DNA of 64,000 nt, taken from positions 186,001-250,000 of the forward strand of contig NZ_JAUZQF010000008.1 of NCBI RefSeq assembly GCF_030718205.1, written 5' to 3'. Every line of letters starts with the position of its first letter. The stretch's first letter is position 1. The stretch is from Nonomuraea turcica (GTDB lineage Bacteria; Actinomycetota; Actinomycetes; Streptosporangiales; Streptosporangiaceae). The notes under the pieces were generated by a model. The model was not told the DNA's origin, made no database searches, and saw only the letters and a list, made by a program, of their open reading frames with translations. The translations under genes were made by a program, and so were the position numbers. Below, one piece after another: positions 32,753 through 41,700 of the stretch.

Positions 32753-34138
32753 TCAGCGGATGCGCCCGGCAAGCAGCGTGGCGGCCAGCCCGATGACCGC
32801 CATGAAGAGGCAGATGACGACGAACCCCGTGGCGATCTCGGCGGAGGTGTGCCCGATGAGGTTGACCAGCGCCCCGCCGACCCCGATCGCCAGCGCGGAC
32901 CCCAGCATGTCCGTCACCGACAGCGCCGCCGAGTTCGCCCCCTGCTCGTTCTCCGGCGACTGCTTGAGCGTCGTGACGCTGATCGTGGCCATGCCGAGCC
33001 CCATCCCGAACCCGGCCACGATCCACGCGGGCACCGCGACCCACCCGGTCATCCCCGGCAGGACGGACAGCACGGACAACAGGATGCCCCCGGTCACACC
33101 CGTCGCCCCGAGCCTGATCCTCCGGTACGGTTCCACGTCCCGCCGGCTCTGCAGGTAGGAACCCGCCGACCAGCCGAGCGCCCCCGTCGTCAGCGCGATC
33201 CCCGCCTCCCTCGCGTCGAACCCTCTCACTTCCTGCAGCGCCAGCGGGATGAAGGAGTTCACCCCGAAGAAGGCGGCGGAGAAGAACCCGCGCATCAGCA
33301 CGGTCATGGGCAGCCCTCGGGCGAACCGCAGCGCGCCGGGCGGCAGCAGCCGGTACAGACCGTAGATCAGCAGCCCCAGCCCGGCCAGTGTCTCAAGAGT
33401 GCCCGACACCGGAGCGAGGTGGAGCCGGTCCACCCCATGCAGCAACGCCGCCGCCCCGCCGGCCGTCGCGGCCGCGGCCAGCGTCATCGCCAGCGGCCGC
33501 GACCGCGGACCGTCCCCGGGCGCGTCGTCGGAAGAGGCCGGTCTGCGCAATGCGGGAACGAGCATCAGCAGCGCGGGCACGATCAGCGGGATGATCCCGT
33601 AGAAGACGTACCGCCAGCCCCACTGCCCCGCCACGGATCCCGCGACGGCCGGGCCGACCATGGAGGGCACGACCCAGGCGGCCGAGACCGCGGCGAACGC
33701 CTTGGGCCGCATCTCGGCCGGATAGACCCGCGCGATCATCACGAACAGCGCCACGATCGAGGCCCCCGCGCCCAGCCCCTGGACGGCCCGCGCCGCCAGG
33801 AACATCATCGCTGACTGCGCGGCCCCCGCCAGCCCCATACCGGCCACGAACAGCATCAACCCCGCCACGAACGGCATCGGGTAACCGCGACGGTCCGCCC
33901 AGAGCCCGGCCACCACGTTCGCGAACAAGCTGGAGATCAGGAAGGCGGAGAAGCTCAGGCCGTAAAGGTCCAACGCGTCCAGCTCATGGGCCACGTCCGG
34001 CATGACCACTCCGACCGACATGCCCTCGAAGGCGACGAGCGTGACGACGAGCAGGATGCCGAGGGTGGCGGTGCGGTAGGCCGGGCCGAGGATCCGGGGA
34101 GGTTGGTGGGGAGCGTCGAGTGCTTTCGGTCCTGTCAC
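32753..34138 (-). CDS. MFS transporter (DHA2-like)
   Basis: About 461 residues with 12-14 hydrophobic helices. Motif A-like WADRRGYPMPF lies after helix 2, and SAFLISSLFANVVAG and the ARAVQGLGAGAS segment are MFS signatures. FVMIARVYPAEMRPKAFA follows. The substrate is unknown. GTG 34138 is chosen: TACGAT six bases upstream on the coding strand and no SD point to a leaderless mRNA. Confidence 0.87.
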   Translation of the reverse strand: MTGPKALDAPHQPPRILGPAYRTATLGILLVVTLVAFEGMSVGVVMPDVAHELDALDLYGLSFSAFLISSLFANVVAGLWADRRGYPMPFVAGLMLFVAGMGLAGAAQSAMMFLAARAVQGLGAGASIVALFVMIARVYPAEMRPKAFAAVSAAWVVPSMVGPAVAGSVAGQWGWRYVFYGIIPLIVPALLMLVPALRRPASSDDAPGDGPRSRPLAMTLAAAATAGGAAALLHGVDRLHLAPVSGTLETLAGLGLLIYGLYRLLPPGALRFARGLPMTVLMRGFFSAAFFGVNSFIPLALQEVRGFDAREAGIALTTGALGWSAGSYLQSRRDVEPYRRIRLGATGVTGGILLSVLSVLPGMTGWVAVPAWIVAGFGMGLGMATISVTTLKQSPENEQGANSAALSVTDMLGSALAIGVGGALVNLIGHTSAEIATGFVVICLFMAVIGLAATLLAGRIR

Positions 34139-34164
34139 CCCAACATCGTAATTTGTCGCACAAT

Positions 34165-35043
34165 CTAAAGATCTGAGGTGTGACGGTACGCCGCCCACAT
34201 CTGATGCATCCTGTTCGCCTGCCCCCGCGTGAACTCCGCCATGCACCGGTCGTGGGCGTAGTCCATGAAGTTCCGCATGGGATCCAGCCCGGCCTGCGCG
34301 CAGGTGTCCTTGTTCGCCGGGCATTCTTCGGTCGGCTTGGCCTCCGCCGGGGTGTCGTCGATGCCGTCGCCGGGCTCCCGGCAGCCGTTCTCGAAGGTGT
34401 GGAACAGGCCGAGCCAGTGCCCGATCTCGTGGACGCCGGTGAAGCCCCGGTTGTAGTTGGTCATCGTCCCGCCGGGCAGGCCGCGCCAGTCGATCACGAC
34501 GCCGTCGAGCCGGGGCGCGTCGGCGTACCAGTAGGGGTAGCTGGCGAAGCCCAACATCTGCTCACTGAGCTGGGCGATGTAGAGGTTGAGCGTGCCTGCC
34601 GAGCCCTGGTGCAGCGCGTTCTTCATCGCCTGCTCGTGGCCCACGGGATCGGCGAACCAGGTGGGGTTCGCCTTGACGGAGATGCCGTCGAGCCGGAAGC
34701 GCACGCCGGTGTCCACGCCGCCGAAGGCGCCGCCGTACGCGGAGTTGAGCACCGCGATCTGGCTCCTGATCGCCCGGTCGGAGACCTTGCGTACGCCGCG
34801 GGTGAGGACGTGCACGCGGGTGGGCACGGTGATCGTCGTGGGCGGTGTAACCCCGGCCAGCCGCCGGCCGAGCTCGGCCAGGACCTTGGCCACGTCCCCG
34901 GGATGGGGCGAGCGCGGCCCCGGCGTGCTCGGGTGAGGAGATCCGGCGCAGACGGCGGCCCGGGCGGTGCCGAGCTGAAGCGGTGGCGCGATGCCCACCG
35001 TGAGCAGGCATGCCAACGAGACGGCGGTCGCGCGCCGGGCCAT
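34165..35043 (-). CDS. Secreted zinc metalloprotease, M43 (pappalysin)-like
   Basis: 292 residues with a signal peptide (about 1-30: basic start, hydrophobic core, ARAAV cleavage site). The zinc motif HEIGHWLGLFH contains the three ligands, and MDYAHDRCMAEFTRGQ supplies the Met-turn. Cysteines around CREPG, ECPANKDTC and DRC probably form disulfides. Secreted pappalysin-type proteases are common in streptosporangia and streptomycetes. Follows the MFS gene by 26 bp in the opposite sense of reading order (both minus strand). Confidence 0.9.
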   Translation of the reverse strand: MARRATAVSLACLLTVGIAPPLQLGTARAAVCAGSPHPSTPGPRSPHPGDVAKVLAELGRRLAGVTPPTTITVPTRVHVLTRGVRKVSDRAIRSQIAVLNSAYGGAFGGVDTGVRFRLDGISVKANPTWFADPVGHEQAMKNALHQGSAGTLNLYIAQLSEQMLGFASYPYWYADAPRLDGVVIDWRGLPGGTMTNYNRGFTGVHEIGHWLGLFHTFENGCREPGDGIDDTPAEAKPTEECPANKDTCAQAGLDPMRNFMDYAHDRCMAEFTRGQANRMHQMWAAYRHTSDL

Positions 35044-35121
35044 GCGGTACCCCCATGACGGTATGAGCTGGTCTGGCTACAGACCGTAGCTCTACCTGGG
35101 AGGATTACCGCTCAGCAACAC

Positions 35122-35382
35122 TCACTGTTTGTTGTCGCCCTGGTCGCCGCCGCCCACAGGCAGACCTTCGTAGATCTCCTTGCACTCCGGGCATACCGGA
35201 TATTTCTTGGGGTCGCGGCTGGGGACCCAGATCTTGCCGCACAGGGCGCGGATGGGCGTGCCCGTCACCATGCTCTCAGTGATCTTGTGCTTGTCCGCGT
35301 AGTGCGCGAACCGCTCGTGATCACCGTCGCCGTGCGACGTCTGCGGCGTGGTTTTCTGCTCTGGGAGGATCTTCGTGCTCAC
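35122..35382 (-). CDS. DUF3039 protein
   Basis: 86 residues, small zinc-ribbon-like protein. The typical actinobacterial pattern is complete: ALCGKIWVPSRDP, then YPVCPECKEIYEGLP, giving C-x-n-C-P-x-C metal sites. Its role is unknown; the family is widely conserved and normally single copy. GTG 35382 gives the family's usual start (STKILPEQK). It shows no clear SD. Confidence 0.85.
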   Translation of the reverse strand: MSTKILPEQKTTPQTSHGDGDHERFAHYADKHKITESMVTGTPIRALCGKIWVPSRDPKKYPVCPECKEIYEGLPVGGGDQGDNKQ

Positions 35383-35425
35383 CCCACCGAGTTTATGCCC
35401 CGCCGCAACCGCCCCCCACATGGCA

Positions 35426-35457
35426 GTACGGCCCCCGCCGCGTGGCGGAGGCCGTAC
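35426..35457. terminator. Hairpin terminator downstream of the MFS exporter
   Basis: GTACGGCC-C-CCGCC (35426-35439), loop GCGT, GGCGG-A-GGCCGTAC (35444-35457): 13 pairs with one C/A mismatch. It lies 8 bp beyond the stop of the MFS gene at 35465. Confidence 0.75.
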
Positions 35458-35464
35458 CCGGTGA

Positions 35465-37060
35465 TCAACCCATGTGGACCGGCTGGCCCTCGGCCTTGCG
35501 GCCCGCCTTCACGAAGAGGGTCAGGGCGGCGGTGAGCACCGCGATGCCGGTGCTGACGAGGAAGGCCACGGACATGCCGTCCATGAACGAGTTGTGCACG
35601 GCGTCCACGATGGGCTGCCCCAGCCCGGGCGGCGCCGACCCGAACGCGGCCGCCTTCTCCAGCCCCGCCAGCTGTGCGGCCGGGATCGCCTGAGCCGCAG
35701 GGCCGAGGTGGCCGGGCAGCGTGGCGGAGATCTGGGCGGCCATCACGGCGCCCAGGACCGCGGTGCCGAGCGCGCCGCCGACCTGCATGGCCGACTGCTG
35801 CACCCCGCCGGCCACGCCGGTCAGCTCCACGGGAGCGTTGCCGACGATGATCTCCGTGGCGCCCACGAACACCGGCGACATGCCGAAGGCCAGCAACAGG
35901 AACGGGATGCCGCTCTCGATGAACGACGCGTCGATGCTGAGCCTGGACATGAGGAACATCGAGAAGGCGGTGATCAGCAGACCGGCCGCCATCGTGAGCC
36001 TCGGCCCGAACCTGCCGAGCGCCATGCCCGCCAGCGGCGAGGCGAAGATCATGCCGGCGCTCATCGGCATCATGCGCAGGCCGGCCTCCAGCGGGGACAG
36101 ACCGTGCACGCCCTGGAAGAAGAAGCCCAGAAAGAACATCGCGCCGAACATGGCGAAGGCGACCATCATCATCAGCACGGTGCCGATGGAGATCGAGGCG
36201 TTCCTGAACAGCGACAGCGGCACCAGCGGCTGGCGGGCCTTGCTCTGCCAGAAGATGAACGCCCCGATGAGCGCCGCGAACACGGCCACGAAGGTCAGGG
36301 TCGTGCTGTCGCCCCAGCCCCACTCGGGGGCCTTGATGATCGTCCAGACGAGCGAGAACATCGCGCCGGACAGCAGCAGCACGCCCAGCCAGTCGATCCT
36401 GGCCAGCGTCTGAGCCCGGTTGTCCTTGATCAGGAGGGTGCCCATGATCAGGGCGACGACGCCGACGGGCGCGTTGATGAAGAAGACGGTCTGCCAGGTC
36501 GCCTGCTCGACCAGCACGCCGCCCACAATGGGCCCGGCGGCGCTGGACAGGCCGATGATCGCGCCCCAGGCCCCCATCGCCTGGTTCAGCTTCTCACCGG
36601 GGAACGCGGTGCGCAGCAACGCCAGTGCGGCGGGCTGGAGCAGCGCGCCGAACAAGCCTTGCAGCACCCGCAGGCCGATCAACGCGCCGACGGGCGTGAC
36701 GCCGGGAATGACGTCGGCCAGTTCGGCGCTGAAGCCGATGCCCACCGAGGAGAGCGCGAAGCCCCCCACGCCGATGAGGAAGACCCGCTTGTGTCCGAAC
36801 AGGTCGCCCAGCTTGCCCGCAGTGATCAGGAAGACCGCCAGGGCCAGCAGATAACCGCTGGTGACCCACTGCAGGTCGGACAGCGAGGCCTTGAGGTCGG
36901 CCTGGATGGACGGGTTGGCGATGCCCACGACCGTGCCGTCGAGCATCACCATGATGACGCCCAGGCTGACGGCCAGCAGCACCAGCCACGGGTTGCCCCC
37001 TGCCCCCGTCTTCACAGAGCCAGGCGATGGCGGTGCCTCGACCGCCTTCGCGTTCGCCAT
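35465..37060 (-). CDS. EmrB/QacA-type MFS drug exporter (14 TM)
   Basis: 531 residues with 14 predicted helices. Family marks: GVIMVMLDGTVVGIANPSIQ (first helix motif D1), AGKLGDLFGHKRVFLIGVGG (motif A) and the motif-C-like GIIGLSSAAGPIVGGV stretch. It probably exports cationic or amphiphilic drugs by proton exchange. ATG 37060 has GAGGGGGAC upstream. Divergent from the TetR gene at 37218 with an operator-like region between, the classic arrangement for a TetR-controlled exporter. Confidence 0.92.
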   Translation of the reverse strand: MANAKAVEAPPSPGSVKTGAGGNPWLVLLAVSLGVIMVMLDGTVVGIANPSIQADLKASLSDLQWVTSGYLLALAVFLITAGKLGDLFGHKRVFLIGVGGFALSSVGIGFSAELADVIPGVTPVGALIGLRVLQGLFGALLQPAALALLRTAFPGEKLNQAMGAWGAIIGLSSAAGPIVGGVLVEQATWQTVFFINAPVGVVALIMGTLLIKDNRAQTLARIDWLGVLLLSGAMFSLVWTIIKAPEWGWGDSTTLTFVAVFAALIGAFIFWQSKARQPLVPLSLFRNASISIGTVLMMMVAFAMFGAMFFLGFFFQGVHGLSPLEAGLRMMPMSAGMIFASPLAGMALGRFGPRLTMAAGLLITAFSMFLMSRLSIDASFIESGIPFLLLAFGMSPVFVGATEIIVGNAPVELTGVAGGVQQSAMQVGGALGTAVLGAVMAAQISATLPGHLGPAAQAIPAAQLAGLEKAAAFGSAPPGLGQPIVDAVHNSFMDGMSVAFLVSTGIAVLTAALTLFVKAGRKAEGQPVHMG

Positions 37061-37125
37061 GAAGTCCCCCTCAGTACACGTACGCCCACATCAGGGCATA
37101 GATCTCGTAAGCCTCGGGTAATCTA

Positions 37126-37155
37126 TGTCAGTCCATGACAAATGACAAATGACTT
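37126..37155. promoter_or_regulatory. Operator-like repeats between exporter and TetR gene
   Basis: TGTCA (37126-37130) and TGACA (37136-37140) form a 5-bp inverted repeat with a 5-bp gap, and ATGAC recurs every 7 bp (37135, 37142, 37149). This lies about 65 bp before each start. A TetR binding site is the obvious reading, not proven. Confidence 0.45.
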
Positions 37156-37217
37156 TTAATCGGCGGCCGATGACGTATGGCACACTGTGACAGAAAGGTT
37201 TCGAGGGAGTGACTGCT

Positions 37218-37838
37218 GTGGGTCTTCGAGAACGCAAGAAGGAGAAGACACGCCTGGCGATCTTGGACGCCGCGCTCGACCTATTCCTCGAACAAGGATA
37301 CGAGTCGACCACGGTGGAGCAGATCGCGGGGGTCGTCGACGTCTCCCCCCGCACCTTCTTCCGTTACTTCACCAGCAAAGATCACCTGGTGCTGTGGTTC
37401 CACGACCAAGGTGAGGAGATCATGCTGGAGACCCTGGAGTCCCGCCCTCAGGACGAGCCCCCGTTCAACGCCCTCATGCACGCGCTGCGCGCGGTGCTGA
37501 GCGACATGCAGGGCTCAACGCCGGACGAGTCCGCGAGGTTCCTGAAACTACGCCGGATCCTGGACGACAATCCGCGCCTGATCGGCCAGTCGGTGGCCAG
37601 GGGCGCACAGACCGAGCGGCGTCTGGCGGAGCTGGTGGCGGCGCGCCGGGGCGCCGATCCCGACACCGACCAGCTGTCCCACCTGATCGTGGCGTTCGCC
37701 ATGTCCACCTTGCGTGTGGGGTTCGAGTGCCCGCGCCGCGTAGGGACGTTGTCGGAGATCACCGGCCGCATGGGCGAGACGATCGAGCTGGCCGAGCGCT
37801 CGCTCCAGCCGGGCTGGGACCTTCAACGGCCCGGCTAG
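37218..37838 (+). CDS. TetR-family repressor
   Basis: 206 residues. N-terminal HTH (about 10-56: ERKKEKTRLAILDAALDLFL, then TVEQIAGVVDVSPRTFFRYF) is typical; the rest is the ligand-binding domain. GTG 37218 has GAGGGAG at good spacing, GTG 37209 is too close to it. It likely represses the divergent exporter at 35465-37060. It overlaps the convergent AlgH-like gene by 4 bp. Confidence 0.92.
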   Translation: MGLRERKKEKTRLAILDAALDLFLEQGYESTTVEQIAGVVDVSPRTFFRYFTSKDHLVLWFHDQGEEIMLETLESRPQDEPPFNALMHALRAVLSDMQGSTPDESARFLKLRRILDDNPRLIGQSVARGAQTERRLAELVAARRGADPDTDQLSHLIVAFAMSTLRVGFECPRRVGTLSEITGRMGETIELAERSLQPGWDLQRPG

Positions 37839-38413
37839 TTCATCGTGGGGTCGTCCGGGCACGTGGCCACGAAGGCCAGCTCGCCGGGCTGCCTGCGCAG
37901 CACGTGCCGCCAGAGCGAGCCGGGATCGGCGTGGAAGGTGTCGCCGGCCTCGGAGTCGACGACGTACCAAGCACCCTCGGCGATCTCGCTCTCCAGCTGA
38001 CCCGTGGACCAGCCCGCATAGCCGGCGAAGATGCGCATCTGCGCGATCTCGCCCTGCAGGATCTCGGGCGGGGCGTCCAGGTCCACCGTGCCGAGCCGGG
38101 AGACGGCCGGGGTGCCCGCGTGCAGCCTGCGCCAGCCGAGCGGCTCTTCCCCGCTCGGGACCGCCGCCAGCGCCAACGCGCTGTCGGTCTGCACGGGCCC
38201 GCCCTCGAAGAGCACCGGCGGCCCGGTGACCAGCGGGTCCCACACGGGGAGGACCTGGGTCACCGAGATGTCGCTCGGCCTGTTGAGCACCACACCCAGA
38301 GTGCCGCCGTCATGGTCGTGTTCGAGGACCAGCACGACGCTACGCCGAAAGTTGGGGTCGTCGAGAAGCGGGGTCGCCACCAACAAACCGCCGACGTAGA
38401 TCGCTTCCGCCAT
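37835..38413 (-). CDS. YqgE/AlgH-family protein
   Basis: 192 residues. LLVATPLLDDPNFRRSVVLV and the HDHDGGTLGVVLNRPS strand are diagnostic, as is the FAGYAGWSTGQLESEI segment. The family is widespread; its biochemical role is unclear. ATG 38413 gives the family start MAEAIYVGG. Its 3' end meets the TetR gene. Confidence 0.93.
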   Translation of the reverse strand: MAEAIYVGGLLVATPLLDDPNFRRSVVLVLEHDHDGGTLGVVLNRPSDISVTQVLPVWDPLVTGPPVLFEGGPVQTDSALALAAVPSGEEPLGWRRLHAGTPAVSRLGTVDLDAPPEILQGEIAQMRIFAGYAGWSTGQLESEIAEGAWYVVDSEAGDTFHADPGSLWRHVLRRQPGELAFVATCPDDPTMN

Positions 38414-38530
38414 ACATCCATCATGAAGGGTCGAAGGGGGTTCGCGCTGCCCCAGTGCGCTCATGTTACCGTACGCGGTCAATTGGCCACTTGAGGTTGG
38501 GGCGGCGGCCGTCGATGTCTCGTCCGGCCC

Positions 38531-39142
38531 CTATCCGATGAACGCCCCGGCCCGGGCGGCGGCCAGCGTCCGCTGGACCGACCGTTCGGCGACCTCCGGG
38601 GTCACCGGCTCCCGCGTGACGACCAGGCGGTAGTAGAGCGGGGCCGAGACCGCCCGGATCACCTCCATGGCGTCGGTCCCCCTGGGGAGCTCGCCCCGCC
38701 GGACCGCCAACTCCACTGCGCCGGCCCATTCTTCGATCCGGCGCAGATAGAAGGTCCGCAAGGCGCCGGCCGCCTGGGGGTCGCTGGTGGCAGCAGCGAT
38801 CATCGCCTGGAACGTGGCCCCGAGCCGCCCGTCGTTGACCGCCTCGCACACGGCGAGGGCGTTGGCCCGCAGGTCGGTCTCGACCGAGCCGGTGTCGGCG
38901 TGCGGCGTGGACTGGTCGGCCAGCTCGATCATGAGATCGGTGACCAGGCCCGCCGGACTCCCCCATCGCCGGTAGACCGTCGTCTTTCCGACGCCCGCCC
39001 TGGCCGCCACCTGATCCATGGTGAGGCCGTGGAAGCCGTGCTCCACCAGCTCGTCCTGGGTGGCCTCGAGCACGGCAGCGCGCACGCGCGCAGTGCGGCC
39101 GCCTGGCCGCACGGTTCCCGCCGAGCGGGAAAGTTGTTCCAT
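38531..39142 (-). CDS. TetR-family regulator (orphan)
   Basis: 203 residues. HTH at about 20-64 (ARVRAAVLEATQDELVEHGF, then DQVAARAGVGKTTVYRRWGS). TetR_C_11-like C-terminal domain. ATG 39142 has GAGGAG six bases upstream. A 24-bp palindrome sits 30 bp ahead of the start. No transporter or enzyme gene lies next to it on the same side, so its target is unknown; the neighbouring divergent gene is the glycerol regulator. Confidence 0.92.
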   Translation of the reverse strand: MEQLSRSAGTVRPGGRTARVRAAVLEATQDELVEHGFHGLTMDQVAARAGVGKTTVYRRWGSPAGLVTDLMIELADQSTPHADTGSVETDLRANALAVCEAVNDGRLGATFQAMIAAATSDPQAAGALRTFYLRRIEEWAGAVELAVRRGELPRGTDAMEVIRAVSAPLYYRLVVTREPVTPEVAERSVQRTLAAARAGAFIG

Positions 39143-39171
39143 CAAGTCTCCTCGTTGGACGGCATGCCCAA

Positions 39172-39195
39172 CTAACGGGACGGCTATCCCGTTAG
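39172..39195. promoter_or_regulatory. 24-bp palindrome upstream of the orphan TetR gene
   Basis: CTAACGGGA (39172-39180), CGGCTA, TCCCGTTAG (39187-39195): perfect 9-bp arms. It lies 30 bp before the TetR start, the usual place for an autoregulatory TetR operator. Confidence 0.6.
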
Positions 39196-39346
39196 CTGCA
39201 ATGCGTGGGCGGCGTGGGCTGTTCCTGAGCTTTCGCCGCCGGCCGCGTCGTTCGCGGGGCTGTCTGCGCGCTGTGGCTCGAAGGAAGCGTTTGCCGCCGG
39301 CGCAATTCTAGGGCCGAGCGGCCGGAAAAATAGGGGCGAATGACTC

Positions 39347-39363
39347 GTTCGGCAATACCGAAC
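39347..39363. promoter_or_regulatory. 17-bp palindrome upstream of the IclR/GylR-like gene
   Basis: GTTCGG-CAATA-CCGAAC, 6-bp arms. It shares 13 of 17 positions with the palindrome before glpK (40185-40201). Probable operator for the IclR-type regulator encoded 24 bp downstream. Confidence 0.65.
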
Positions 39364-39386
39364 CGCACTGCGCTAGTGTGCCGGTT

Positions 39387-40136
39387 GTGGGAGAGACGAT
39401 TCAGTCGGTCGAACGGGCCGCCGCGATCCTGCGGCTGCTCGCCTCCGGTCCCCGTCAGCTCGGGGTGGCCGAGCTGGCCAGAGCGCTGGGCCTGCCGAAG
39501 GGCACGCTGCACGGCATCCTGCGCACGCTGGTCCGTGTCGGCTTCGTCGAGCAGGACCAGACCACGGGGAAATACCGCCTCGGGGCCACGCTGCTGCATC
39601 TGGGCAGCAGCTACCTCGACGTCAACGAGCTGCGCACCCGAGCCATCAACTGGGCCGACGCGCTGGCCGGACGGAGCAGGGAGAGCGCCTGGATCGGCAC
39701 CCTGCACGAGGGCCACGTCCTGGTGATTCATCACGTGTTCCGGCCCGACGACAGCATGCAGACTCTGCAGGTGGGCACATATCTACCGACCCACGCCAGC
39801 GCGCTGGGCAAGGTCCTGCTCGCCTACGACCCGTACGGCGAGGCCTTCGCACCGCCGCTGCAGCCGCACACCAAGAAGACCATCGTCGATCCCGGCCTCC
39901 TGGAGACGGAGCTGGAGCTGATCAGGACGCGCGGCTGGGCGGCCGAGATGGAGGAGCTGACCGAGGGCGAGGTGGCCATCGCCGCGCCCATCAAGGACTC
40001 GCGCGGCATCGTGGTGGGCGCCATCGGCATCCGCGGCGCGGTCGAGCGGCTGGCGCCGGAGGGGGGCTTGCACATGGACTACGTCTCATACGTCCGCGAC
40101 GCGGCCCGCGCGATCACGCGCGATCTCACCCGCTGA
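39387..40136 (+). CDS. IclR-family regulator, GylR-like
   Basis: 249 residues. N-terminal winged HTH (about 5-65: SVERAAAILRLLASGPRQLG, then AELARALGLPKGTLHGIL), IclR effector-binding domain at about 70-249 with THASALGKVLLAYDP and EMEELTEGEVAIAAPI. It precedes glpK and glpD, the position of GylR, the glycerol-operon repressor of streptomycetes. GTG 39387 has TAGTGT seven bases upstream and no SD (leaderless). Autoregulation is suggested by the palindrome at 39347. Confidence 0.9.
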   Translation: MGETIQSVERAAAILRLLASGPRQLGVAELARALGLPKGTLHGILRTLVRVGFVEQDQTTGKYRLGATLLHLGSSYLDVNELRTRAINWADALAGRSRESAWIGTLHEGHVLVIHHVFRPDDSMQTLQVGTYLPTHASALGKVLLAYDPYGEAFAPPLQPHTKKTIVDPGLLETELELIRTRGWAAEMEELTEGEVAIAAPIKDSRGIVVGAIGIRGAVERLAPEGGLHMDYVSYVRDAARAITRDLTR

Positions 40137-40145
40137 GCAAAACAG

Positions 40146-40174
40146 TTGAACGCCCCCGGGCGACCGAATAATAT
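40146..40174 (+). promoter_or_regulatory. Sigma-70-type promoter for glpKD
   Basis: TTGAAC (40146-40151) and TAATAT (40169-40174) are separated by exactly 17 bp, the best promoter match in this region. The expected start site (about 40181) lies just before the 17-bp palindrome at 40185-40201, so a bound repressor would block it. Confidence 0.75.
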
Positions 40175-40184
40175 TTCTCCTGTC

Positions 40185-40201
40185 GTTCGACATTGTCGAA
40201 C
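40185..40201. promoter_or_regulatory. 17-bp perfect palindrome, glpK operator
   Basis: GTTCGACA-T-TGTCGAAC, 8-bp arms. It begins about four bases after the predicted transcription start. Matches the site before the IclR gene. Confidence 0.7.
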
Positions 40202-40223
40202 CCGAACCTGCGAGGAACCGCCA

Positions 40224-41690
40224 GTGCCTCGACCGCATTACGTAGCCGCCATCGACCAGGGCACCACGTCCAGCCGCTGCATCGTCTTCGACCAGGCCGG
40301 CAACATCATCTCCGTCGCCCAGCGCGAGCACCGCCAGATCTTCCCCAAGCCCGGCTGGGTGGAGCACGACGCGGCCGAGATCTGGCAGGCCGTGCAAGGG
40401 GTGCTGGAGGAGGCCGTCGGCGGCCTGGACGGCCAGATCGCCGCGCTCGGCATCACCAACCAGCGCGAGACCACCGTGTTGTGGGACCGGGCGACGGGGC
40501 AGCCGGTGTGCCCGGCCATCGTCTGGCAGGACACGCGCACGGCGCCGCTGACCCATGCGCTGGCCGCGCACGAGCAGCTGTTCAAGGAGAAGGCCGGGCT
40601 GCCGCTGGCGACCTACTTCTCCGGTCCGAAGATCCGCTGGCTGCTCGACGAGCACCCAGGACTGCGGGAGCGGGCCGAGCGCGGCGAGGTGCTGTTCGGC
40701 ACGATGGACAGCTGGCTGCTGTGGAACCTCACCGGCCGCCACCTCACCGACGTCACCAACGCCAGCCGTACGATGCTGATGAACATCCACACGCTGGCCT
40801 GGGACGACGAGCTCCTGGCCGCGCTGGGGGTGCCACGCGCGATGTTGCCGGAGATCCGCCCGTCCGCCGAGGTCTACGGCCGCACGCCGGGCGGCTTCCC
40901 GGTGGCCTCGGCGCTCGGCGACCAGCAGGCGGCGTTGTTCGGACAGACCTGCTTCGCGCCCGGCGAGACCAAGAGCACCTATGGCTCCGGCAGCTTCCTG
41001 CTGATGAACACCGGCCATGAGCCGGTCGTCTCCAAGCACGGCCTGCTGACCACGGTCGGCTACCAGATCGGCGACACCCCGGCCACCTACGCGTTGGAGG
41101 GCGCGATCGCGGTCACCGGCTCCCTCGTGCAGTGGCTGCGTGACAACCTCGGCCTGATCTCCAGCGCCGCCGAGATCGAGACGCTGGCCAAGACGGTGGA
41201 CGACAACGGTGGCTGCTATTTCGTGCCGGCGTTCTCGGGGTTGTTCGCGCCGCACTGGCGCTCGGACGCGCGCGGCGTGATCGCCGGGCTGACGGGGTTC
41301 GTCACCAAGGGGCATATCGCGCGGGCCGTGCTGGAGGCCACCGCCTGGCAGACCCGCGAGGTCGTGGACGCGATGAACGGCGACTCGGGCCTGGACCTGA
41401 CGTCGCTGCGCGCCGACGGCGGCATGACCGCCAACAACCTGCTCATGCAGACGCTCGCGGACGTGCTGGCGGTGCCGGTGATCCGGCCCATGGTGTCCGA
41501 GACCACCGCGCTGGGCGCCGCCTACGCGGCGGGCCTCGCGACCGGCTACTGGCCGGACATCGACAGCCTGCGCGCCAACTGGCACAAGGCCGCCGAGTGG
41601 CGACCGGCGATCGACGAGGCCGGCCGCGATCGGGAATACCGCAACTGGAAAAAGGCCGTGGCCCGCACCCTCGACTGGGTGGAGCAGTAG
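40224..41690 (+). CDS. glpK: Glycerol kinase
   Basis: 488 residues, FGGY family. Phosphorylates glycerol to sn-glycerol-3-phosphate. YVAAIDQGTTSSRCIVFD is the ATP-binding N-terminus, TNQRETTVLWDRATG and VWQDTRT contain substrate-site residues, and GAIAVTGSLVQWLRDNLG and DGGMTANNLLMQ are also diagnostic. Starts at GTG 40224 with GAGGAA about seven bases upstream. glpD follows 10 bp later in the same operon. Confidence 0.97.
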   Translation: MPRPHYVAAIDQGTTSSRCIVFDQAGNIISVAQREHRQIFPKPGWVEHDAAEIWQAVQGVLEEAVGGLDGQIAALGITNQRETTVLWDRATGQPVCPAIVWQDTRTAPLTHALAAHEQLFKEKAGLPLATYFSGPKIRWLLDEHPGLRERAERGEVLFGTMDSWLLWNLTGRHLTDVTNASRTMLMNIHTLAWDDELLAALGVPRAMLPEIRPSAEVYGRTPGGFPVASALGDQQAALFGQTCFAPGETKSTYGSGSFLLMNTGHEPVVSKHGLLTTVGYQIGDTPATYALEGAIAVTGSLVQWLRDNLGLISSAAEIETLAKTVDDNGGCYFVPAFSGLFAPHWRSDARGVIAGLTGFVTKGHIARAVLEATAWQTREVVDAMNGDSGLDLTSLRADGGMTANNLLMQTLADVLAVPVIRPMVSETTALGAAYAAGLATGYWPDIDSLRANWHKAAEWRPAIDEAGRDREYRNWKKAVARTLDWVEQ

Positions 41691-41700
41691 GAGTATGGCG

